A stretch of 6,493 nt of DNA, from the NCBI GenBank assembly GCA_009777135.1, contig WRMM01000115.1:1-6493 (forward strand), read 5' to 3'. Numbering within the stretch: the first letter of the stretch is position 1; the number at the start of each line of letters is the position of its first letter. Shown here one piece after another: positions 1-5,366 of the stretch. Under the pieces are notes generated by a model. That model searched no databases and was not told the DNA's origin. It saw only the letters and a program-made list of their open reading frames with translations. Both the position numbers and the translations under genes were made by a program. This stretch comes from Candidatus Fibrimonadales bacterium (GTDB taxonomy: Bacteria; Fibrobacterota; Fibrobacteria; Fibrobacterales; Fibrobacteraceae).

Positions 1-1
1 C

Positions 2-1051
2 GGGTTGATGAATTGGAGGATAAACGGTTTCAGCAGTGTTGACGGACAGGGGGCCGCTACCGACGCGGAATTCGACGCCGCGCTTGCGCTTGTAATGGCC
101 TACTACCAATTCGGCGACGAAAAATACCTTACCGATGCGAGGGAATTACTCGCAAAAGTAAGGCAGCATGAAATCGCAGCGAATAATTTGCACAAGCCGG
201 GGGATAGTTGGGATAGTGAAAAAAATCCGAGCTACATCAGCCCCGCCGCGTTCGAGATTTTCAAAGAAGTGGAAACCGATCAGGCCGCCAAAGACAAATG
301 GGACGCTGTTATTGCCGCGAATTATACTCTGCTCCGCAACAACCAGCATAATACGACCGGGTTATGGTCCGACTGGTGCACAGCCGCCGGAGTTCAGACC
401 CGCGGCGAATTCAGCTACGACGCTATCCGTACCCCGTGGCGGCTGGCTTGGGCTAACGCTTGGTACGGACACGCCGACGCGAAAACCATGCTTGGAAATC
501 TCGACTCAAGATGGTTACACGATAAAGCCGCGACCGCTATCAGAGACGGTATAAACTATTCAACCGGAGCCATGAGCGGCTGGAGTAATTCGAGTTTTGT
601 AGGGCCGCTTATGAACGCGCTTTCTTACACTTCGTCGAACCAAGCGAAAATGGATACGTATTGGACGAGGTTAATGTCGTTCAACAACGAGCCTTATTAC
701 AGTCAGGCGTTGCAAATTATGACGGGGCTTTTGGGAAGCGGCAATATGCCCAACTTAAAAGCCTTAGAAGAAAACGGAACATCCTCCGTTGCTCGCAACA
801 ACGTAAATGTTGCCGGCGCAACCGGAAGGACGCCCGCCGTTTCCGTGAGGGGCAGGGTTTTGAACGTTACCGGTACAAACAACACGCCGATGGCTGTCAG
901 ACTTGTGAACGTACAGGGCAAGACGGTGGCAAGGTTCACGGCGTCTGGAGCCGGACAATTTTCTATAGCGAGAATTCCGGCGGGCCGGTATATCGTTGAG
1001 ACGAGGGTCGCCGGTAAGAGGGTCGGCAGTTCGGCGGTAGTTGTGAGATAA
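2..1051 (+). CDS. GH8 family glycoside hydrolase with T9SS-like C-terminal tail, 5'-truncated by the window edge
   Basis: The frame is open to the left edge (GGG TTG ATG..., read as GLMNWRIN), so the gene starts upstream and the TTG/ATG at 5-10 are internal codons. GH8 enzymes are inverting (alpha/alpha)6-barrel hydrolases acting on beta-1,4-glucan, xylan or chitosan. Family-like segments are the ATDAEFDAALAL acidic stretch (about 59-94), NPSYISPAAFEIF (about 227-265) and SYDAIRTPWRLAW (413-451, Asp codon 419-421). The general-acid Glu, expected in an N-terminal SEG-type motif, would lie off the window. After the catalytic domain ends near 770, a linker leads to a tail of about 65 residues (GRVLNVTG, LVNVQGKTVARF, IPAGRYIVE, VVVR) that looks like a T9SS type A sorting domain, implying export and surface attachment. 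Codons favour G/C in third position more than in the genes to the right. Substrate cannot be told from this part. Confidence 0.9.
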   Translation, partial: GLMNWRINGFSSVDGQGAATDAEFDAALALVMAYYQFGDEKYLTDARELLAKVRQHEIAANNLHKPGDSWDSEKNPSYISPAAFEIFKEVETDQAAKDKWDAVIAANYTLLRNNQHNTTGLWSDWCTAAGVQTRGEFSYDAIRTPWRLAWANAWYGHADAKTMLGNLDSRWLHDKAATAIRDGINYSTGAMSGWSNSSFVGPLMNALSYTSSNQAKMDTYWTRLMSFNNEPYYSQALQIMTGLLGSGNMPNLKALEENGTSSVARNNVNVAGATGRTPAVSVRGRVLNVTGTNNTPMAVRLVNVQGKTVARFTASGAGQFSIARIPAGRYIVETRVAGKRVGSSAVVVR

Positions 1052-1070
1052 TGTAATGAAGGTTGCATCA

Positions 1071-1098
1071 AGGGGGCGGCAAACGGCCGCCCTTTTTT
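1071..1098 (+). terminator. Intrinsic terminator of the GH8 gene
   Basis: GGGCGGC (1074-1080) pairs perfectly with GCCGCCC (1086-1092) around a five-base loop AAACG and is followed directly by six T residues (1093-1098). It begins 20 bases after the GH8 stop codon. This is a textbook Rho-independent terminator, and it separates GH8 from the GH45-GH5 operon. Confidence 0.88.
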
Positions 1099-1109
1099 AA
1101 ACCAAACTG

Positions 1110-1150
1110 GAGATTATGGCGGCAGTCGTTAAGTAAATAGCCATAATCTC
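1110..1150 (+). promoter_or_regulatory. Perfect 11-bp inverted repeat in front of the GH45 gene
   Basis: GAGATTATGGC (1110-1120) and GCCATAATCTC (1140-1150) are exact reverse complements separated by 19 bases. The right arm ends two bases before the AAGGAGG ribosome binding site of the GH45 gene. It could be an operator for a dimeric regulator or a 5' UTR stem next to the ribosome binding site. It has no T-run after it, so it is not a simple terminator. The symmetry is seen directly; the function is inferred. Confidence 0.6.
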
Positions 1151-1152
1151 AT

Positions 1153-1159
1153 AAGGAGG
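1153..1159 (+). promoter_or_regulatory. Ribosome binding site of the GH45 gene
   Basis: AAGGAGG, a near-perfect anti-Shine-Dalgarno match, lies four bases before ATG 1164. It supports that start, which is also the one that begins a signal peptide. Confidence 0.8.
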
Positions 1160-1163
1160 CATT

Positions 1164-2573
1164 ATGTGTAAAATATTTTACGCTGTTATGTTGTTTGTAT
1201 TTGCTTTTACTATTGATGGGTTCGCCCAAAACACAGGCTGGCTGTCCCGTTATTGGGACGGGTGCAAGCAGAGTTGCTCCTGGTCAGATAAACAACAGCA
1301 TCATGGGGGCGCTGTTGCCAAGGAATGCCGCAGAGACAATACGCGGTTCAATCCTACCAATGACGCTAACAGCAGCAGTTGCGGTGGTGGCGCATCCTAC
1401 ACTTGCTGGGACATGGCGCCATGGGCGGCCAGCGCAACTTTAAGTTATGGGTTCGTGGCATCCCACAACTCGAACGATTGCGGTAAATGTTTCGAGCTGT
1501 CGTTCACTGGCGAGGGAAATTGGGATGGCAGTTGGCCAATTTCAAATAAGAAAATGCAAGTGATGGTAAGCAATTGCGGGGGTGATGTTGGCAATATGCA
1601 GTTTGACCTTTTAATTCCAGGTGGGGGCGTAGGGCAGTTCGACAGCTTTAACTGGCAACTTGGAAACAAAAGCAGTCATGACACTCGTAATGGCATTTGT
1701 AGTACTTGGCCTTCTCCGAGTGATGGGGTGCTGGGCGCAAGGTGTGGTGGTCTTTTGGTTGGGTTCTGTGAAAATGCCAGTAATAAAAAAACATGCCTTG
1801 CGAACAAGTGTCAGGAAGTATTTGGCGGAGCGGGGCGAGAGTGTCTCTTGCAAGGTTGTCTCTGGCATGCGGAATGGCTTGAGGCTGCGGATAACCCAAA
1901 ATATACTGTGACGCAAATGAGTAGCTGTCCGCAAATTTTGAGGGATGTGTATACGGGAGCTGCGACAGGCCCCTGCACTGGTCCAAACTACGGAGGTATA
2001 GCATCATCATCCAGCAGCATATCATCAAGCAGTTCTTCAATGATGCCTTCATCTTCAAGCAGACCACCGAGTTCCAGCAGTTCATCTGTAGCACTGTCAT
2101 CTAGTAGTAGACCGCCGAGCAGTAGCAGCAATTCGGGAAATTGCATACCTCCTACCAACGGACAAATTGCTCCGCCTAATGGAGTAGAAACCTGTATTGT
2201 TGTGAATGGAAAATGCTATATATGTAATCCAATACATGGCAATGAATGTTTGCAATCTTGGCTTTGGACTGGCGCGCAGGTAGACCAATCTTATTGGTTC
2301 ACAGAAATTAATTGTTCAACGGGCGGAACAAGTTCCAGCAGTTCATCTGTAGTGCCATCATCTAGTAGTAGACAGCCGAGCAGTTCCTCCAGTGCCAACA
2401 CAACCCCCATCATCACAAATCGGGAAAATCCTTTAATCGGGATTATCGGGGTTCAGACAATATACTACAATCTAAAAGGCGAACCGCTAGGCACCCAAAA
2501 ACCAACAACTCCCGGTCTTTATCTCGTTAAAAACACCAAAACCGGGCAAATCCAAAAAATTATAGTGAGGTAA
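1164..2573 (+). CDS. Secreted GH45 endo-beta-1,4-glucanase with poly-Ser linkers, Cys-rich module and T9SS-like tail
   Basis: GH45 enzymes are small inverting endoglucanases. The order is: signal peptide (residues 1-21, hydrophobic core, cleavage likely after GFA); GH45 domain (about 23-272); poly-Ser/Pro linker (280-325); a compact module with six Cys (327-384); a second Ser linker (389-411); C-terminal tail (about 420-469). The signature SRYWDGCKQSCSW puts the catalytic base at Asp32. QFDLLIPGGGVGQFD puts the general acid at Asp148, and the assisting Asp sits seven residues earlier (Asp141), matching the D10/D114/D121 spacing of Humicola Cel45A. About 20 Cys in the domain suggest many disulfides, as usual in the family. 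The tail (IYYNLKGEPLG, TPGLYLVKN, KIIVR) resembles a T9SS sorting domain. GH5 follows after 3 bases in the same operon. Family assignment is firm; T9SS export is inferred. Confidence 0.93.
   Translation: MCKIFYAVMLFVFAFTIDGFAQNTGWLSRYWDGCKQSCSWSDKQQHHGGAVAKECRRDNTRFNPTNDANSSSCGGGASYTCWDMAPWAASATLSYGFVASHNSNDCGKCFELSFTGEGNWDGSWPISNKKMQVMVSNCGGDVGNMQFDLLIPGGGVGQFDSFNWQLGNKSSHDTRNGICSTWPSPSDGVLGARCGGLLVGFCENASNKKTCLANKCQEVFGGAGRECLLQGCLWHAEWLEAADNPKYTVTQMSSCPQILRDVYTGAATGPCTGPNYGGIASSSSSISSSSSSMMPSSSSRPPSSSSSSVALSSSSRPPSSSSNSGNCIPPTNGQIAPPNGVETCIVVNGKCYICNPIHGNECLQSWLWTGAQVDQSYWFTEINCSTGGTSSSSSSVVPSSSSRQPSSSSSANTTPIITNRENPLIGIIGVQTIYYNLKGEPLGTQKPTTPGLYLVKNTKTGQIQKIIVR
2070..2123 (+). repeat. Linker repeat, copy 1 (54 bp)
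   Basis: This 54-base stretch in the first Ser-rich linker of the GH45 gene matches 2331-2384 at 49 of 54 positions by eye. It encodes the SSSSSSV-x-x-SSSSRPPSSS unit. The match extends into non-Ser codons and uses the same mixture of TCA/TCC/AGC/AGT serine codons, so it looks like a duplication rather than convergence on serine. Confidence 0.75.
2331..2384 (+). repeat. Linker repeat, copy 2 (54 bp)
   Basis: This is the second copy of the linker unit, on the far side of the Cys-rich module from copy 1. The five differences from copy 1 change VAL to VVP and RPP to RQP in the encoded linker. With copy 1 it brackets the module, an arrangement that would favour recombinational loss or gain of the module. 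Confidence 0.75.
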
Positions 2574-2576
2574 AAT

Positions 2577-3950
2577 ATGAAAAAATTCTTTTTGCTATTT
2601 TTGTGCATTCTTATGCGAACAATACACGCAGCCCCAGGCCTTGTAATCAACGGTACGCAGTTTGAGTACAAGGGTCAAAAAATCTTTTTCAGCGGTATGA
2701 ACCTTGCCTGGATAGATTTCAATTCTGATATTGGAGCTGCTCCTCTTGATGAAAACAAATGGCGCAAAGCAGTGCAAGACATTCGCGCTGCAGGCGGAAA
2801 TGCCATACGTTGGTGGCTGTTCAACAATATGAGCCAAAGTCCAAATATAAATACCACAACAAATCTGGTATCTGGTTTGCCGGTAAACACCATTAACAAT
2901 ATAAAAAAGGCTTTGGATATTGCCGAAGAATATGGCGTAATGGTATCTTTATGCTTGTTCAGCCATAACCTGATGGAAAAAGACCAATGGGGCCTTTATA
3001 ACGGCAAGGTACCTTATGATGCCAATAGAAAACTATTCACAGATGAAGGTATTGAGGCTTTTATTAACAATGCGATGAACCCCATACTTGCTGGCGTTGG
3101 CAACCACAATGCCTTATGGACTTGGGAATTGTTCAATGAACCCGAAGGCATGATTCAGGGCTGGTCAGGAGAAACGATGGACTTGCTCAGCATTCAAAAA
3201 TTTTCCAACCGGGTTGTTGCAGCTATTCACGATCATGACAATACCTTGCTGGTTTCCACTGGCGTAAACAACGCAGCCGCATTGCCAACCTGGACAGATG
3301 CCGCCATGATAACTGCGGGTGGTAAACAGAACGGAACTTTGGATTTCTTACAGGTACATTTTTACCCTGAGCATTTATATACAAACGAAAATCCTTTTGA
3401 CCATCCTTTTTCTTATTGGAATTTAAACAAGCCACTTGTTATCGGCGAATTTTGGGCTGCCGGTTGGGATAAAGAAACATATCCTTCTTATAGAGTTAGT
3501 ACAAAAACTCCGGTAGAGCTTTACATGCATGCTTATGAGAAAGGTTATGCTGGCGTTTTGGCTTGGAGATATTTCGAAGACAATGATGGAATAGCCGGCA
3601 AAGCCGTAGCCCACGACTACAATGCCGCCAAACCAGGCATGGAAGCATTGGCAGCCAAATATGAAAAATTCATTAAAATTAAAGATTATAATTCTGACCC
3701 CACAAGTGGCAACGGCGTTATGCAGATTGCCACTTCAAACTCCGCTTTTGCCACCAAAAACGCCATTGCTCTCCAAGTTCAAAATACCGCCCAATTGGAA
3801 ATCTACAATTTAAGTGGCAAAATGCAAAAAACGCTAAATTTCAAAAACGGCGTATATAACGTTCCGCTAAATGATTTGCCAAAGGGTATGTACATTGTGA
3901 AAACAACGTTTGGCACCAACGCACAGACATTGCGGATGGTGGTGCAATAG
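2577..3950 (+). CDS. Secreted GH5 (clan A) endo-glycanase, mannanase- or glucanase-like, with T9SS-like tail
   Basis: GH5 enzymes are retaining (beta/alpha)8-barrel hydrolases of beta-mannan, beta-glucan and related chains. Residues 1-19 form a signal peptide (MKKFFLLFLCIL... ending HAA). The barrel spans about 21-367. TWELFNEPEG carries the acid/base Glu188, VIGEFWAAG carries the nucleophile Glu291, and QVHFYPE (His261, Tyr263) and LAWRYF (Trp330) sit where GH5 has conserved active-site residues. The N-terminal FFSGMNLAWIDF plus NEPEG reads more like bacterial mannanases than classical cellulases, but subfamily and substrate are not settled. The tail (about 395-457: LEIYNLSGKMQKTL, LPKGMYIVKT, RMVVQ) fits a T9SS type A sorting domain. 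The start lies 3 bases after the GH45 stop, and the Shine-Dalgarno-like GTGAGG is the last two GH45 codons, so translation is probably coupled. Confidence 0.92.
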   Translation: MKKFFLLFLCILMRTIHAAPGLVINGTQFEYKGQKIFFSGMNLAWIDFNSDIGAAPLDENKWRKAVQDIRAAGGNAIRWWLFNNMSQSPNINTTTNLVSGLPVNTINNIKKALDIAEEYGVMVSLCLFSHNLMEKDQWGLYNGKVPYDANRKLFTDEGIEAFINNAMNPILAGVGNHNALWTWELFNEPEGMIQGWSGETMDLLSIQKFSNRVVAAIHDHDNTLLVSTGVNNAAALPTWTDAAMITAGGKQNGTLDFLQVHFYPEHLYTNENPFDHPFSYWNLNKPLVIGEFWAAGWDKETYPSYRVSTKTPVELYMHAYEKGYAGVLAWRYFEDNDGIAGKAVAHDYNAAKPGMEALAAKYEKFIKIKDYNSDPTSGNGVMQIATSNSAFATKNAIALQVQNTAQLEIYNLSGKMQKTLNFKNGVYNVPLNDLPKGMYIVKTTFGTNAQTLRMVVQ

Positions 3951-3956
3951 CTTATA

Positions 3957-3981
3957 AACTGGTCGCAAATTGCGACCAGTT
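3957..3981. terminator. Hairpin at the end of the GH45-GH5 operon
   Basis: AACTGGTCGCA (3957-3967) pairs perfectly with TGCGACCAGTT (3971-3981) around a three-base loop, starting six bases after the GH5 stop. The stem is strong but neither side has a proper T-run, so it is either a U-less terminator or an mRNA 3'-end stabiliser. Being symmetric, it could also act on transcripts arriving from the minus strand. Confidence 0.5.
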
Positions 3982-3999
3982 CAAATGAACGTCAAATAA
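3981..3999. repeat. Phased TCAAAT direct repeat, copy 1
   Basis: TCAAAT occurs at 3981 and again at 3992, an 11-bp period, followed by AA. The whole 19-base block matches 4045-4063 at 16 of 19 positions. A similar pair with TCAAAC lies upstream of arsM (5335-5351). Confidence 0.4.
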
Positions 4000-4022
4000 A
4001 AAACGCTGATTTTGCAATAATT

Positions 4023-4043
4023 AACAGGGTAATTCTGTTTTTT
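4023..4043 (+). terminator. Weak hairpin followed by a T-run
   Basis: AACAG (4023-4027) can pair with CTGTT (4035-4039) around a seven-base loop, and six T residues run from 4038 to 4043. It could be a back-up terminator for the plus-strand operon. Five pairs, mostly A/T, is weak. Confidence 0.25.
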
Positions 4044-4044
4044 A

Positions 4045-4063
4045 TCAAATAGCCGTCAAATAA
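4045..4063. repeat. Phased TCAAAT direct repeat, copy 2
   Basis: TCAAAT occurs at 4045 and 4056, with the same 11-bp period as copy 1 and exactly 64 bases downstream of it. Both copies share the terminal CGTCAAATAA. It lies just beyond the stop of the putative small ORF (4067). Confidence 0.4.
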
Positions 4064-4066
4064 GAT

Positions 4067-4213
4067 TTATGCCCAAAAAGGAAGATAGCTCGCATACTTT
4101 CTTGATTTATTTTCAAAATCCTCTTCTTTTATAGCCATCTCGGTTAAAGCATCGCTACGTTTTGAGACAGGCAAGCCCTGCGAGGGGGATTGCTTTTCAT
4201 TATCAGTAACCAT
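4067..4213 (-). CDS. Possible small hypothetical protein, 48 residues
   Basis: The minus strand reads ATG (4213-4211) to TAA (4069-4067) and encodes a 48-residue protein beginning MVTDNEKQSPSQGLPVSKR and ending KYASYLPFWA. It is hydrophilic and charged in the middle (MAIKEEDFENKSRKY), with an aromatic, hydrophobic C-terminus and no Cys or membrane segment. I do not recognise a family. It lies 63 bases downstream of the KilA-N stop on the same strand and could be co-transcribed. Against it, the ribosome binding site is poor (only GGA-type sequence about 15 bases before the ATG) and an ORF this short can arise by chance. In its favour, the composition looks protein-like and the spacer holds no better explanation. 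Confidence 0.35.
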   Translation of the reverse strand: MVTDNEKQSPSQGLPVSKRSDALTEMAIKEEDFENKSRKYASYLPFWA

Positions 4214-4276
4214 AATCAATCATCCGTTCCGCAAAATCGGGTAAAATTATTATTATCACAGAAATCAAAGAACAAT

Positions 4277-5110
4277 TCATTGTTTATTTTGCAGAACCAG
4301 CAACCTTTTTTGTCCAACCCTTGCCGTTAAAAGAGTCTCCAATTGTTTTCGGGCGGTTTTATTCAACAAAACAATTCGCTCCGTTTGCGACTGCTTTTGT
4401 TCAATTAAAATCGCATTGTAACTTTCCAAATTTGCAAGCACTAACAACTGCTCTATACTTGCATAATCACGCATATTGCCTTTTTTATCCGAATTTTCAG
4501 CTTTCCACTCGCCTGCTGTTTTCCCAAATAATGCAACATTCAGCATATCCGCTTCATTGGCATATACAAAAGAAATTTGCTTTTGAGTTAATTTAGGTAT
4601 AATCAAATTTTCCTTTATCGCATCCGTATGAATACGATAATTCACTTTCGCAAGTTCTCTTTTTGCCGTCCATTCAAGCGTTTTTTGTTCTTCTTCTTTG
4701 AGGCGTTGAAATTCTTTTATAATATACAGCTCAAACTCAACAGAAATCCAGCTTGCGAACTTAAACGCTATGTCTTTGTGGGCGAATGTCTCGGCGTATC
4801 TGCCTTGTTTTGTAGTTATGCCAATAGCATTTACGCTTTCAATCCATCTTTTAGGCGTAAGCACAAAGGCGTTGCGTCCAGCCTCTTTGTCAATTACCTC
4901 GAATTCGAGGTAATTAAAATTCGAATTGTACAAACGTTCCCACAAACCAAGAAACTCAACTGTACTGCGGTTACGCATCCAATTTTGTATTATTTCGCTC
5001 GGAAAAGCGGAGTTTCTGTATCTTGCTATATCTGTCAATGATATATAATCATGCTCATTTATACGCTTATACTGAACTTCTATTCCCTGAACATTCATTT
5101 TATTTGCCAT
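4277..5110 (-). CDS. KilA-N domain protein, putative DNA-binding
   Basis: The KilA-N domain (about residues 8-135 of 277) is a DNA-binding fold common in phages, mobile elements and Bacteroidota-type chromosomes. Visible family segments are ISLTDIARYRN (23-33), IIQNWMRNRSTVEFLGLWERL (40-60), TPKRWIESVNAIGI (85-98) and GRYAETFAHKDIAFKFASWISVEFELYIIKEFQRL (103-137). A charged, probably helical region follows, then a C-terminal part with YANEADMLNVALFGKTAGEW (183-202) and YASIEQLLVLANLESYNAILIEQ. The frame is open to an ATG at 5191, but I chose ATG 5110 (MANKMNVQ) because AGGAG lies seven bases before it and homologues as I recall them begin near here; the upstream extension looks non-coding. 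No signal peptide or membrane segment is present. The target is unknown: a transcription regulator or phage/defence accessory are both possible. Confidence 0.85.
   Translation of the reverse strand: MANKMNVQGIEVQYKRINEHDYISLTDIARYRNSAFPSEIIQNWMRNRSTVEFLGLWERLYNSNFNYLEFEVIDKEAGRNAFVLTPKRWIESVNAIGITTKQGRYAETFAHKDIAFKFASWISVEFELYIIKEFQRLKEEEQKTLEWTAKRELAKVNYRIHTDAIKENLIIPKLTQKQISFVYANEADMLNVALFGKTAGEWKAENSDKKGNMRDYASIEQLLVLANLESYNAILIEQKQSQTERIVLLNKTARKQLETLLTARVGQKRLLVLQNKQ
4892..4915. repeat. Perfect 24-bp palindrome inside the KilA-N gene
   Basis: The sequence is its own reverse complement over all 24 bases, with arms AATTACCTCGAA and TTCGAGGTAATT, centred between 4903 and 4904. It falls in codons 66-73 of the KilA-N protein (Asn-Tyr-Leu-Glu-Phe-Glu-Val-Ile). 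A second, 10-bp palindrome AATTCGAATT follows at 4918-4927. It could be a binding site or a hairpin in the transcript, or simply a coincidence of codon choice. Confidence 0.7.
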
Positions 5111-5117
5111 TGCGTGT

Positions 5118-5122
5118 CTCCT
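5118..5122 (-). promoter_or_regulatory. Ribosome binding site that decides the KilA-N start
   Basis: On the minus strand AGGAG lies seven bases before ATG 5110, an ideal spacing. The upstream in-frame ATG at 5191 has no comparable site, so 5110 is preferred. Confidence 0.75.
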
Positions 5123-5200
5123 ATTCTGCGGAAATGTAGAAAATGATTTTAATAATGCACAAGGCACTCCGTCCCTTTCGGCAATGCTCACTCATGTGAT

Positions 5201-5218
5201 GCTAGCCGTGAGGCTAGC
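5201..5218. promoter_or_regulatory. GCTAGCC hairpin in the divergent spacer
   Basis: GCTAGCC (5201-5207) and GGCTAGC (5212-5218) form a perfect 7-bp stem around GTGA. The site is about 90 bases upstream of the KilA-N start and 150 bases upstream of arsM, within a GC-richer patch (about 5160-5300). There is no T-run on either side. An operator or a structured leader of the KilA-N transcript is possible; no regulator is identifiable. Confidence 0.4.
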
Positions 5219-5298
5219 CCCATTCAAGCACCGCAAACAAAAGCCAGATACACGCCCAATAAAACCCACCGTGGTTGCCCTTTCGCAACGGGATTGCT

Positions 5299-5329
5299 TT
5301 GAATTATGCAACAATTTTATTTCTATATT
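5299..5329 (+). promoter_or_regulatory. Possible arsM promoter
   Basis: TTGAAT (5299-5304) and TATATT (5324-5329) are separated by 19 bases, a little long for a sigma-70 promoter. Read the Bacteroidota way, TTTG (5298-5301) and TATATTTT (5324-5331) also fit loosely. The AT-rich stretch 5302-5350 between GC-rich spacer and gene is where a promoter would be expected. Weak evidence only. Confidence 0.25.
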
Positions 5330-5331
5330 TT

Positions 5332-5351
5332 TTCTCAAACTATTCTCAAAC
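5332..5351. repeat. Tandem TTCTCAAAC direct repeat upstream of arsM
   Basis: TTCTCAAAC occurs at 5332-5340 and 5343-5351, two bases apart, giving an 11-bp period. It sits directly between the candidate -10 element and the ribosome binding site. The position suits a tandem-binding regulator, and the format matches the TCAAAT pairs in the 3981-4063 spacer. Confidence 0.5.
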
Positions 5352-5358
5352 AAAGGTG
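5352..5358 (+). promoter_or_regulatory. Ribosome binding site of arsM
   Basis: AAAGGTG lies eight bases before ATG 5367. It supports that start and directly abuts the second TTCTCAAAC repeat. Confidence 0.6.
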
Positions 5359-5366
5359 TTTAAAAT

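Larger units (their letters stand above)
3951..4276. other. Convergent spacer between the GH5 operon and the minus-strand KilA-N gene
   Basis: These 326 AT-rich bases hold an 11-bp stem hairpin (3957-3981), two copies of a phased TCAAAT repeat (3981-3999 and 4045-4063), a weak hairpin plus T-run (4023-4043) and one plausible small minus-strand ORF (4067-4213). I see no RNA gene in it. The character of the sequence changes here from carbohydrate enzymes to unrelated genes. Confidence 0.6.

Noticed and set aside
703..1071. Minus-strand frame of 122 codons opposite the GH8 tail
   Set aside because: It is a shadow of the G/C-rich third positions of the GH8 gene, with no ribosome binding site and no recognisable domain.
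1648..2100. Long minus-strand frame of 150 codons opposite GH45
   Set aside because: It lies antisense to a well-supported GH45 gene and its composition follows from the Ser-rich linker and Cys-rich domain read backwards; no family recognised.
1990..2400. AGC/TCA-rich repeats as a CRISPR array or microsatellite
   Set aside because: They are in-frame serine codons of protein linkers, without regular repeat-spacer structure.
5111..5191. N-terminal extension of the KilA-N protein to the ATG at 5191
   Set aside because: The added 27 residues have no family-like sequence and no ribosome binding site, whereas ATG 5110 has AGGAG at seven bases.
4892..5218. GAATTC and GCTAGC sites as cloning linkers or vector artefacts
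   Set aside because: The GAATTC palindrome is within a coding frame that fits the KilA-N family, and the GCTAGC pair lies in ordinary spacer with no vector sequence around it.
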